64,000 nucleotides of DNA from positions 15,947,296 through 16,011,295 of the forward strand of contig NC_135562.1 in the NCBI RefSeq assembly GCF_964340395.1, written 5' to 3'. This document shows, one piece after another, positions 12,927 to 24,017 of the stretch. The notes below the pieces were generated by a model that was given only the letters and a program-made list of their open reading frames with translations, did not search any database and was not told where the DNA came from. The DNA comes from Glandiceps talaboti (Eukaryota > Hemichordata > Enteropneusta > Spengelidae). Both the position numbers and the translations under genes were made by a program. Each line of letters begins with the position of its first letter. Position 1 is the stretch's first letter.

Positions 12927-13545
12927 GGAAGGCATACACAAATACATTCACCCAACTCATCACTGAATATAGGTTTTAGAAGGTATTGCAGCGAAGCTGC
13001 AAGAATTTTTTTATTTACTCGGTAAACGATCGCCCCTGAGGTTTAATTTGGTTCAAAACATGAACAAAATTGTTCACCCTTCCATTTCAGACCATCAGAA
13101 TTTTCATGCCCCCTTTAAACCCTCAATTTTTTTCGTGTCCCCCCCAATTTCTCCCAGCCCCACCCACCCTGTTGTAAATTCTGACACCAGCCTTACAACT
13201 ATAACAGTTTTAACAAAACCAAGACTTAAACTTGTCACTACACCACCTATGGATAATATTGACCACTAATCAACCGACACAAAATTTCTTGTTGAAAGTA
13301 ACTGACCAATTTTAGTGAATATATCTTTGGTTACTTGATGAAAAAAAAATATCCCAGTTGCAGCTAGTGCAGCTTTAAGATACAGAAATACACAAAATCA
13401 TTAAATATGCAAATAGTCCATCAAGAGAAAAAGCTAGAGCAACAAGCTTTATAGGTACCCATCCCCATTGTAAACCCAAATAACAAACTTACACTATGTT
13501 AATGTAGATCCATTTCTTTGTCGAGTAGACACTCTGGGTAGTAAT

Positions 13546-13674
13546 ATGGCATATATACCTCAGTATGACATCTGTATCGTTGGTGCTGGAATGATTGGAT
13601 CTGCAGCAGCTCGTCATGTGACACTGATAGCACCAAATTTAAAAGTCTGTCTCATTGGACCAAAAGAACCAAAG
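13546..13674 (+). CDS. FAD oxidase exon 1
   Basis: 43 codons from ATG, containing the GxGxxG motif, ending CCAAAG before gtaatc (phase 0). Any 5' untranslated exon upstream is not resolved. Confidence 0.9.
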
Positions 13675-16600
13675 GTAATCTTAGCAGATGTGTAGAGGAG
13701 TGTTTCAAGTCTGTATGTAAGCATGTAACATGTTTACTTACTTTTTTCATAATGTGTTCTTAAACATACCACATGCTGGTTGTAACTGCAGCACAAGCAC
13801 CATATATAGCACTATGTGAATAAAATGTGCAATATTTCACCTAACTGTCATAACTATAATTGAAGTGTCCACATGTAAATGATTTTGGATTTTTCATTTA
13901 TACATTTATACTTGAAAAATGAACGTGAATCAGACCAAGTCTATGTTTGTAACTCTATATATTACAAAAAGCTAAAGAATATGTAAAAAAAATGTTATTG
14001 TACATACAATAACAAAATATTTTTACATATTTATCAGTTTTCTGTAATTCATTAAGTAGACTTGGCATAGGTTATTATTTTCATTGAGCAACAAATAGTT
14101 ATTACTATGATACATTAGATGTACTGAGCATTACATTTTTAGTCCCCCTACTAGTAATATTACAATGGGCTACAATTACAATGATCTTGGTCCATTGGTC
14201 TATGTGTTCATAACATGTGTGTTCCATGACAATACCAACCATGACCACGCCCTTAGGAACTGCTATATGCCAGGATATTTTGTGAACATAACATTTTTGA
14301 GCAGGCATGTATGATGTATATAAACATTCGAACAACATATGCAAATACGCCAAAATAAGACCAAATAAGCCCATAGCAAGTCAAATGAGGATGTATATTG
14401 CAAAGATAAAAGCGGGATGGGTAGGTGAGTAAACAAAAAAAATGAATGCAGATATGCCTAGCAACAAGACCGTACACGATACAACAGCAAAATGATGGTG
14501 TATTTTGCAAACTAAGTTAAAGGTGACAACAGAACTTGATAAACAGATGAGTAAACATGCAAAAATGCAAGCAAATGTGACTAACATCAAAACCACGTCC
14601 ATAGCAATTCAAATTATGTATATTGCAAAAGATTAACACAGGGATGGGTATTCAAGTGAACAAGCATTAAAATATATACATATATGCCTAGCAACATGTG
14701 TATGCATATAGCAATAGTCAGAGTATGATGTAGCTTTCAGATAAAAACAGGAATATGTAGGAAAGTGAATAAACATTCAAAACAAGTATGCAAATATGCC
14801 TAGCAACAAGACCACGCCCATAAAAACAATCAAGTGATAATGTATATTGCAAAGATAAAAACTGATGGGTAGGCAAGTGAATAAATATTCATAACGTATG
14901 GAAATATAGCTAGCAACAAGACCATGCCCATAGCAATAGTCAACCAATGTGTATTCCAAAGATGAGAGCTGGAGTTGTATGCATTTGACTAAACATTTTA
15001 GAAATGTTTGCTTACCAACAAGACGACCATATCAACAGCAACAACCAAATACATGCAGTTATGTGTATTGCAAAAAATTAGCAAAAAAACATTGCTTGAC
15101 AATATAAAATACAATAATATGACAGAACCCCATGATGCTCAAGTGTAGGTGTGGCGTACTAGGGGTATTTGCACAAGTGCTTGCAGTGTTCTCTTTGCCT
15201 GTACTTTCATGAGCGTAGCGACTGAAAGTGCAGCAGGAAACACTGCAAGCATGAGTGCAAATACCCCTGAGTACCCACACTAGAACTCACGTGGCATTGG
15301 GTTCTGTTATTATTACATAAGTTTATCCGAAAGTCATACAGCATGATCAATTGATTTCGTGTGTAGACACCTATCGTGTCCTCATTTGTATATCATTTGC
15401 ATGCTGGTATGCAATACTGTTTTCGGTATTGAACTGCACTGCTGCAGTGAAAATACCACTAGTATGCACGCACATCAGTGCAAGTAATCTCTGGTGCATA
15501 ATTATGTAATTATTTGTTTTGACATTTTACAGGACAGAACAACATGTAGTCATGGGATATTTGGATCTCACTACGATGAAGGTAGAATAGTTACAACACT
15601 GACAACAAACAGTGATCCAATCAGGAGTGAATGTGCACGAAGATCCATTGCAAGATACAAAGACATAGAACAGAGAACAGGTAGGTGGGCATTGATTCAT
15701 AAAAACTGTCATTCCGCCAACTGTCAGTGAGAACCATCTGTGTACCTTGCACCAACTGATTTCAACCACACTTAGCATATATGTATAGATATGCATGTCT
15801 CTTTTGTTTTTGGTATTGCATTGCAGTGCTCAAAATAGTTTAAATGTTTGAATTCATGATTAGTTTTGCCATTTGTTGTAATCATGCTGCAGTTGAGGTA
15901 TAATTCTATAATTCCCCAGTATGTTTCATCATTCAGCTGGAAAATACTCATGACCTAATGTCATTGCTTGTCTAGTGGCTTGTAATAGTAAGGCCCCTTA
16001 CGTCACTCATGTTCACTGGCTGAGCAAAGTCAAATAGTGGGGAATAACAATATTGTACCAACTTTGTACCAATACAAAGTATCTAGACCAAGAGACAAGG
16101 GTACCCATTATATCAATACTAGCAGTTGACCCATAGACCTTAGCAGCAAATCCCCAAAATGGCCGAACACATGTGAAGTGCAGTAGAGAACTTTAGAAGA
16201 TTTCATATCGTATTTTGACAGCAGTAGTAGTCAATACTAGAGTACTGAAGACAGAAATAACCCTAACCAGATTTAAACTGAATGCCTTCCGTAAGGGTAT
16301 AGTCTTGCAATTTCATGATTTATGCAAGAAAGTTAGCTCTATATCTGTGATTCGTCAAGCCCCAATGAAAGTTAGTTGTCAAAAATGCTGTTGAAATGCC
16401 TGCCACACCACCTATTCTAAGCTTGCCATCCAGGCATCCTTGACTCACTCGGCTTTCGTGATCCCCTACATACCCGGGATATGGCATGTGCATGTTGAAC
16501 TTCCTTCTCTGCCACCACGAGTTTACACATTCCTTTAATCACTATGGGAATATTGTCAAGATTTTGTTGAGTGGTGCGTCCTCACTGTACACTAATTATA

Positions 16601-18460
16601 TAGAGGTCAATGTATAGGTCACCATTATTGATACATTGTCGCACAATTTTCTTCGTAGGCTAAGCAAGGCTTGGTCTATTTTCCATATTTTCACCACACA
16701 CATTTGGGAATAAATATAGATTATTACACTTGATAAATATGTGAGAGTGTATTTATATCCTGAGATACAGAGCTAGATAAATGATTATGTACAAGCCTTG
16801 CAACAAACAGCGATAGTTTGTTATCGAGGGAAATCAAAAAAGAACACGGTAAAAAGGAGATGGTTCGAGGTCCATACTTCCTAAACTTCTAATTGAAAAT
16901 CTAAGAAGACACGATTTCTCTTTATTCATCTGCGCATTAGTGTGTGTAATTTGAAAATGATTAGTCCATGTTTCACGAAATTGAAGTGATGATAAATATT
17001 TCACCTGTTTGTGCACTCTGCGTTCATTGTAAACCTATTTTAAGGCCAAGAAAAAAAATACCACCAAGTGCATTGTACTGTAGCACAACTGTACAGTTTT
17101 TGAAAATGTTTATCCATATGCTAGCTAATAAATCCATATTACATGCCAATGATAGGTGTTCATTTGCTGAATGACTATCCAGTTTCCTATACAATGATGC
17201 TACTATCTTTACGATATATGCTGCCATTTGGCTGTTGCTATGGGCATGGTCATGTTGTTAGATATATTTGCATACATTTATGTATGTTTTTGTTCATTTG
17301 TGTATGAATTCCTTATATTATCTTTGCAATATACATGATCATTTGGCTGTTACTATGGGCGTGGTCTTGTTGCTAGGCATATTTACATTTTTTGAAAGTT
17401 TTGTTTCAATTGTTTATAAATCCCTGTTGTTATCTTTGCAACATGTGTGATCATTTGGCTGTTGCTTTAGACGTAGTCTTGTTGCTAGGCACATTTGCAT
17501 AAATTTTTTGAATGTTTATTCATTTGTCTTCCTGTTCCTGTTGATATCTTTGCAATATATGTGATTATTTGGATGTTGCTTTTGGCGTGGTCTCTTTGCT
17601 AGGCATATTTTCTACATTTTTTGAATGTTATTCAGTTTATAAATCCCCATTGCAATCTTTGCAATATATGTGATCATTTGGCTGTTGCTATGGGCATAGT
17701 CTTGCTGCTAGGCAAATTTTCAGACATTTTTTGTATGTTTATTCAATTGTCTATTAAACCCTGTTATCTTTGTGAAATACACCACCGTTTGGCTGTTGCT
17801 ATGGGCGTGGTCTTAATTGCTAGGGTATTTGCATACATTTTTTTGAATGTTTACTCACTTGCGTACCAGATGATGTTGTTATTTAACCAAAATATACTGC
17901 CATTTGGTTGTTGGTAAGGGCGTGGTCACGGTTGCTTTGGCCAATTTTGTCAAAATGTTTTGGAGAAAATCTGCAGAATAACACTTTCAGAAACATCTCA
18001 CCAAGCTTCAGACTCATTTACCAAGTACTTTTTGAGATAAAAAATTTTGACCAAAAGTGAACATTTTTACACCTAATTTCGATATCACTCATGGAATCAT
18101 TGTATGCATAATATTTCTTTGTCCATAGATCCCTAGATGCATCCCCATTAAATTTCAGCCAAATCTGCTAAGTAGTTTTGGAATTATAGATTTTTAACCA
18201 AAAAGACACATTTTTAGCCCTAATTTGCATATTACTGATAGAATCATGTCATGAACAAATCTTACTTTACACCCCCTTAAGAATGTTCTCACCAAATTTG
18301 ACAGCAATCTGCCCATTAGTTTCTGATTTTAAGTTTTTTAACCAAAAATCACATTTTTTACGCAATCAATTTGATTTGACCAATTTTCCAACTAGACACC
18401 AGTAGTAACATGACCACCAAATATCAAAGCAATCAGTCCAGCAGTTTTGACTTTAAGTTG

Positions 18461-18516
<56 letters not shown>

Positions 18517-21280
18517 CAGACAGACAGACAGACGCCAGGCAATGCCTAGAGCACTACAAAACCTCAGTTCAGTTGTGCTAAAAATAGTTTTCTGGTGAGT
18601 TTGAATCACTTAAATACCCTGCCTTGGTCTTCTTTTTTCTTGTGTTTGTCCAACAAATGCACAGTGCAGATCCAAGGGAAACACAAAATAAGGTTGGCAC
18701 AAAATCCCTGAAAACAGAGTCTTTCTCAACGTAGAGCACAAGTATAAAGTTGGCATCAGATTCAGATTCAGGTAGCATCATATTGAACGTCAGATAGCTT
18801 CAGATCCGAATACACCCGACAGCAGTGAAGCAGACTTCTTCCGTGTAGTCTCAACGGTATTATTTCAGGTTTGAGTCGGCCAGGTGTCTTCGGATATGAG
18901 GCCATCTGACGCTCAATATAACGTTCATAAGATAACGCTACCTGAATATGAATCTGAATCTGACGCCAACTTTATACTCGTTCGAATGAATAATTACTCA
19001 AATTGGTCATTAATATTCATCGAATTATTACCAAAACCTAATCAGTTCTTGACATTACCCTACGGAACATGTCTATGAAATTTTGTTTGAATTGATGCAG
19101 TCATTTTTCCAGAAATGGTGATACAGACACACATACAGACACATAGACTTCATTGCTATTATATAAACTCCCTTACGGAAGTTAACAAGGCTTTTTTCTC
19201 ACGGCAAGTTTAATCCACAATAAGTGAAGTCCCTGAAAGATATATAGTTGTAGTATGGTTTGGTATAGTTTGTGTCTTTCTGTATTCATATACTAATAGG
19301 TGTCAAGTTCTATAATGAAGTTGGTCATATGGTCATGTGCAAAAATGGACGTCCATACATCGAAAAGATCAAGAAAGTTACCAGAACTATGAACGTCAAG
19401 ACAACAGAGTTGGATTATTCAAGTCTTTCAATAAAATACCCATATATATCATGCCAACTCCATGATGAAAGTATACTTCAGAGTGTAGGTGCTGGTTACA
19501 TAAATCCTAGATCACAACTTACAGCACAACAGACTGCTGCACATCTACAGAGTTGTGACATCATTGATGATGTAGTCGACCAGGTGACTGAAACTAACCA
19601 ATCAGATAGTTCCAGATGCATGAAAGTGACAACAGCCAAAGGTCAAGTCATCTTTGCCAGGAGAGTGCTTCTAACAACTGGAGCTTTCACAGGATTCAGA
19701 GATCTCCTTCCTCAGGGAAAAGAATTGGATGTAGAGTTATCAGGAGCAACATTGTTATATGCTGAAGTGAGTGATGAAAATGCAGTTAAACTGAGAGATA
19801 TGCCGTGTTTCACATATAAAGGAAATAACACTGAAAATACATTTGATTATTACATACTGCCACCTATTAAGTATCTAAATGGTAAGCTATATTTCATTCT
19901 TAAACTTCTTCATTATGTAGTTTTATGAATTATTGGCAGATTGATGATTATTTCAATAATACTAACTTTTACCTTTTAAGTTAGCAGTGAAAATGTGTAA
20001 ATAATTAAATAAGGAACATTCTTAGAGGTACATGTGAACATTTTGAATTAGCTGTTAGAATATTTATAATCTGGTAGGAAGGTGATCAGTTGCAATTGTC
20101 TAAGGCCTACAGGCTGCAGACATTGCAGGCTCTAGATCTCTTGTGAGTACTGTTGATTTTTAGTATCCAGAATATAATTTTCAATAACATAAACATATAT
20201 GGCAGCATTCATGTTTCTATTGTAGGCAAGTACTACTTGAAGATAGGACATCGTCTACACAGGACAATATTACACACAGCAACAGACGTGTCTGAATGGT
20301 TTAAGAGCGAGGGAAATAAGTCTGTTTATGACATTGCTACAAAACAATTATTTAGTCATGTAAAAGGTAAGCATCATACTGGATTTTTTCTACTCCATCC
20401 CAAGCGATGATTTTATTTTAGTTATGTTAATCCTGCACAGGCACATTTCCTTCATCAAGTAACCAAAGGTATATATAATATTACACAACTTTTTGTTTTC
20501 AAAGCGTGGTTTGCATGAGACATACAAAAATTGTGTGATTCCGAAAGGTAGGTAGATTTTTTTAATTTATTTTTATATTTTCTTTTCATGTGTGTGTGTC
20601 TAGTTCAGGTTTTCAATTGTTTTTCGAAACGGTCTCTGTGCTGTTTATTTCTTCCTATCAGATGTACAACCATTACATATTGGTAGAATAATTTTATATT
20701 GTCTTTTTAAGTTTCCGCATCCACTATTTCTTCACGATTTTCGTAATTTTATTATTCTTTTTCTCTACAAAATTTTAGGGTTGGCGTGAAAAGCTAAGTG
20801 GGGTAGGGGTAACTGGAACCGAACAACTTTTTTTTATTTGTCCTAATTGTGTCTATTTCAAGAAATACATCGCAAATCTTTAGTGTTGAGAGAAGGGACA
20901 CAGGTGTAGCAACAAACAAACAAACAAACATAGAAAGACATAACAGTACACTGACAAACATAAAAGGCATCATGACAAATAATTTCATTAACAAGAAGTT
21001 TTCTTTTGTTTATCTTTTACAAGGTGTAAAGGCAATATCAACCCATGGAGAAGGTTGTGTGACAACGTTTACCCCAACAGGGCAACCTTACTGTGATATG
21101 GTCACACCAAAGCTGGGCATAACTATTGGTGGAAACGGAGTTGCAGCAACGAGTGCTGACGAATTTGGTCGAATGGGAGCCAGAATGATTGTTGCTGGTT
21201 GCTGGGATCATGATCTACCTAGAGACAATTTCAGAGCTCGATTTAAAACGAAATCAACATTTTTAACATCTAAGCTATAG
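13546..21280 (+). CDS. Peroxisomal FAD-dependent amine/imino-acid oxidase (DAO superfamily, sarcosine/pipecolate oxidase-like), five exons
   Basis: Coding exons 13546-13674, 15533-15680, 19300-19881, 20226-20366 and 21024-21280 join with matching phases (0,1,1,1) into 418 codons plus TAG. Every junction is GT-AG. Residues 9-24 hold the Rossmann dinucleotide motif ICIVGAGMIGSAAARH. Residues 49-62 (SHGIFGSHYDEGRI) fit the FAD-contact segment after the first strand-helix unit. Near 365-387, GITIGGNGVAATSADEFGRM is the C-terminal flavin-binding turn. Cys345, in GCVTTFTPTGQP, lies where monomeric sarcosine oxidases carry the cysteine that bonds FAD (my alignment by eye). The last residues, TSKL, form a canonical PTS1. 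Family knowledge predicts oxidative deamination or demethylation of an N-methylated or cyclic amino acid, making H2O2 in peroxisomes. The substrate cannot be read from sequence. Length is normal for the family and no break is seen. Confidence 0.92.
13680..14080. mobile_element. MITE family with TTTGTAACTC ends in intron 1 (fragment)
   Basis: Around 13890-14075 is a foldback related to copies at 43840-44150, 44200-44530 and 55280-55535: gtctatgtttgtaactct, acaaaaagctaaag, a central palindrome gttattgtacatacaataac, then a mirrored right half. Confidence 0.6.
14130..15060 (-). repeat. Tandem array of a roughly 113-bp unit, minus orientation (intron 1)
   Basis: About seven diverged units, each carrying the reverse complement of gctatgggcgtggtcttgtt (for example caacaagaccacgcccata near 14800 and gcaacaagaccatgcccata near 14910). 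The same unit is arrayed in the opposite direction at 17215-17935 in intron 2. Several short open frames on the minus strand are copies of this unit and not genes. Confidence 0.85.
15110..15520. mobile_element. Palindromic MITE with ACAGAACCC ends (copy 1)
   Basis: Inverted ends acagaacccca (15122) and tgggttctgt (15297-15306) flank mirrored internal sequence (caagtgcttgcagtgttctc against gaaacactgcaagcatgag). Similarity to a second copy at 46440-46825 extends to about 15520. It ends just before exon 2 of the FAD oxidase. Confidence 0.75.
15533..15680 (+). CDS. FAD oxidase exon 2
   Basis: 49 codons plus one base after acceptor ttttacag, ending ACAG before gtaggt (phase 1). Skipping this 148-nt exon would shift the frame. 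It is flanked by inverted arrays in introns 1 and 2. Confidence 0.9.
15700..17210. other. Intron 2, left part: no feature recognised
   Basis: Ordinary AT-rich intronic sequence. Short open frames have no splice or domain support. Confidence 0.5.
17215..18595 (+). mobile_element. Composite repeat element: 113-bp array, spacer, (CA)n, CAGA, conserved end
   Basis: Positions 17215-17935 hold about seven tandem units (ctgttgctatgggcgtgg recurring every 110-116 bp). A conserved spacer (catcaccaaattt-type phrases), (CA)n at 18465-18513, CAGACAGA and a terminal segment containing cagttcagttgtgctaaaaa near 18570 follow. The same order of modules is found at 42980-43560 and, reversed, at 28085-29130, so it behaves as one mobile family that carries its own minisatellite and microsatellite. 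Confidence 0.65.
18600..19299. other. Intron 2, right part
   Basis: Contains an inverted pair around 18740-18800 and 18895-18975 (tcagattcaggtagcatcat against acgctacctgaatatgaatc). No coding feature before exon 3. Confidence 0.5.
19300..19881 (+). CDS. FAD oxidase exon 3
   Basis: The main catalytic-domain exon, residues 93-286, including VGAGYINPRSQL (substrate/FAD domain transition) and ARRVLLTTGAFTGF (typical of the second nucleotide-contact strand). Acceptor tactaatag, donor gtaagc, phase 1 to 1. Confidence 0.92.
20226..20366 (+). CDS. FAD oxidase exon 4
   Basis: 47 codons with split codons at both ends (phase 1 to 1), residues 287-333, beginning GKYYLKIGH. Acceptor ttgtag, donor gtaagc. 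Confidence 0.9.
20415..21000. other. Intron 4
   Basis: No gene. A short (AAAC)n tract lies at 20915-20930. Confidence 0.5.
21024..21280 (+). CDS. FAD oxidase exon 5 with PTS1
   Basis: Residues 334-418 after acceptor ttttacaag, ending ACA TCT AAG CTA TAG (TSKL, stop). It carries the candidate flavin-linking Cys345 and the GGNGVAATSADE turn. Confidence 0.92.
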
Positions 21281-21584
21281 ATTTCAAACACCCAACACAA
21301 AAACATTTTTTTGTGGTATTTCAATACTTATATAAAGAGAAACTGTACTGTGAATGTCTCACATGTACAAAGATCACGTGTGTGTGAATATTCATTGTGC
21401 ATTTTTTAATACAGTAAACAGATTAGTAAAAACGTTCTAAGGGAACAAATGGTAGCAACATTTTTATGATAGTAGTAATGTTTCCTTGTAAAGCTCCATG
21501 TATAGACACTTTAATTCAACATTCACTTAAAACAGGACATTTTAACACAATAGTCTTTTACCATTTGTAATAATTCAATATGAA

Positions 21585-21590
21585 ATTAAA
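21585..21590 (+). terminator. Possible variant polyadenylation signal ATTAAA
   Basis: The only near-consensus hexamer seen in the 310 bases after the FAD oxidase stop. No AATAAA is present there. Weak. Confidence 0.3.
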
Positions 21591-21591
21591 T

Positions 21592-22410
21592 TGTATTTTA
21601 GATGTTTGGGGGAAGGGTGCAAAATGTTTATGAAATATATAATTTTGAATCGTGAAATAGGTGGATTGGGATGGGGGTAGGGGGGGGGGTAGGCAAATAA
21701 GTAAAAAAAAATAATCTTTGTTCTCAGGCCCTGCTTAATGAAATTCTAATTCTTGTTCCCCTATGAGTTTGAAACAATTTGTCAGCTCATGGGATCAATT
21801 GAATTGGACCAGTTTGTAGGCTACACTCAGAAAAAAAAGATAAATGGAAATTAAAATGTTTCAAATTTGCAGATTGTTACATTATCTCGCTAACTATATG
21901 GTTAAATAACTTACAATGACTAAATTAATACTCAAATGACGATGTTGACTAGATCAATAGTGTTATGAAATATGGGACACCACTGTGAACTTCATTGAAA
22001 GATAAATTTGACTATTGAGTATACTGACTGCCATACATATATATGGAAGGATGTTAAAATAACAGTTGCATGCTCTGATTATTCCAATACTGTACAACTG
22101 CCGACATCTGATCATAGACGAAGAGAACCTGTTAACAACATGGAAAGTAAACAACTGAATTGAGTTAATAACGCTTGGCTCATCACGATGGAACAAAATA
22201 GACTTGTGTTACAAATCATGGTTTTAACAATAACAGTTTATATGTGTTCATGAAATGCCAGGGAAATGGAAATGTTTGTGTGAAAATGAGTTACCGTATA
22301 AAGTGGCCATAAAACTGTTCTTATCAAACAATGGAATGGAAATTCAAGTCTCGGATTTTCGGTGTAATTTAATTGTTTACATAAGGTGATTGAGCACTCT
22401 TGTCGAAAGA
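21592..22410. repeat. Segmental duplication, copy B, left block
   Basis: Collinear with 1-790. It contains the same fragment of the element seen at 47505-47880, including gaacctgttaacaacatgga and gtaaacaactgaattg. Confidence 0.85.
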
Positions 22411-22420
22411 AGAATGAAAC

Positions 22421-22427
22421 ACACACA

Positions 22428-22501
<74 letters not shown>

Positions 22502-22698
22502 GTATGTATGTATGTATGTATGTATGTATTTATGTATGTAATACATGTATGTATGTATGTATGTATGTATGTATGTATGTATGCATGCATGCATGTATGT
22601 ATGTATGTATGTATATGTATGTATGTATGTATGCATGTATGTATGTATGCATGCATGTATTTACGTATGTGTGTATGTATGTGTGTGTGTGTGTGTTA
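22421..22698. repeat. Compound microsatellite (CA)n(TC)n(TATG)n(TG)n
   Basis: About 34 TC units (22430-22497) pass directly into about 180 bp of TATG-type units with sporadic ATGC variants. Open frames on both strands are artefacts. Confidence 0.97.
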
Positions 22699-22869
22699 CA
22701 ACGTCACTCAAAATATAGGTGAAGTAGTATGAAAGAATATAGGTAAGAAACGGGGACAACAACAAATGCCACAGTTCAGACAAAGTTATGCCATTGTATT
22801 AATGGATCGTTCTTCCATCACAATCAAAAACATAAAGACCCCTATCGAAGATGTTCAAAACATGATGAC

Positions 22870-23100
22870 CCCCCCCCCCCACCCTTGCCAATTTCAAAAA
22901 CAGGTTGACTCGCTAACAATCCACCGCCCCTGCCCCCAGACCAAATAAAAAAATAAAAATAAAAGAAACTGACCGGTCCCTTATTAAAAGGTAAATAATG
23001 TAAAAATGTGTCGTCTGTCTTGGACTTCGAATGATCGCTAGTACCAACGTCATGGCAGTGTTGACAACGAACGCGCGGGGGGGGGGGGGGTTCGTGTGGG
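22870..23100. other. Spacer with C- and G-homopolymer runs
   Basis: C run at 22869-22879 and G run at 23078-23091, with an A-rich patch between. No gene. Confidence 0.6.
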
Positions 23101-23266
23101 CCTGTGTATGGAGTTTGTTTAGATGTACCTTTTCCAGAAGTTGTGGCATTATTCTAAAGCCATCAATCGTTTATCAACAGCGCAGCGTTCATTATATGTT
23201 GCGTAAAAACACGTACTAAATAAACACATGACATTCGGTTGTTACATGGTGACAATTTTCACCTCA

Positions 23267-23272
23267 TTTAAT
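23267..23272 (-). terminator. Candidate polyadenylation signal ATTAAA for fibrinogen-related gene 1
   Basis: Minus-strand ATTAAA about 100 nt after the stop codon at 23371-23373. No AATAAA is closer. Confidence 0.4.
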
Positions 23273-23370
23273 TTAGTAACGTAAGTAACGTGACATTCCT
23301 ATCTTCCAAACAATGGATTTCCGTCTGATGATCCACTGTATTGAAATCGGTTTAAATCTAATACATGTAA

Positions 23371-24017
23371 TTATTCTTGTCGAATTTTCATAGTGACTGC
23401 TTGATAGGACACGGAGGACCCTCTCCATGTTTTCCACAAGATCCCATTTTCAGTGAGTGTACCGTGCTTTTTACTGGATAATGGGATGTAGTCACCGTTC
23501 AGATTGGATGACGAACTGGCTGTAAACCACCAACCGCCACTAAATTCATAACCGCTATTTTCGTCGTCGTAGGTTGAAAATGGATTCCCATTCAGTTCAC
23601 TGAGCGAATCTCCAGCTGGGCCTCCAAGAAATTGATCAAGAATGAGATTAAATTTATCGAATGATTGACTTATCCTAAAACCGGAGTATTCAGCGTAGGC
23701 AGCATTTCCATACCAGTCAGTCAATTCAATTCTAAGCATATAGCGTTTACCTGGCTCTCCGTTTGCTGTAGTTAAGTAGTGTATATTGTCGTTTCCAAGC
23801 CAGTGCTCACCCCTGACGTCACCGAAGCCAACTTTGTATTCTTCCCATTTACGGTGAAAATTTTCCTCGCCATTAATTCGTCGATGTATAACAGTCCATA
23901 CATTACCAGTACCTGTGTTGATATCGCAGGAAACATCAATTGGAACGGAAGACAAAAATGGCCATATTTTGTAGACTCTATTCCATAGGTATCCAGCATC
24001 GTAGATATCTTGACAAT
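23371..24017 (-). CDS. FReD 1 exon 2 (fibrinogen domain)
   Basis: Acceptor ttttttag before AT TGT CAA, stop TAA at 23373-23371. Codes for the entire domain in one exon, as in the two exons at 30500 and 33073. Confidence 0.9.
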
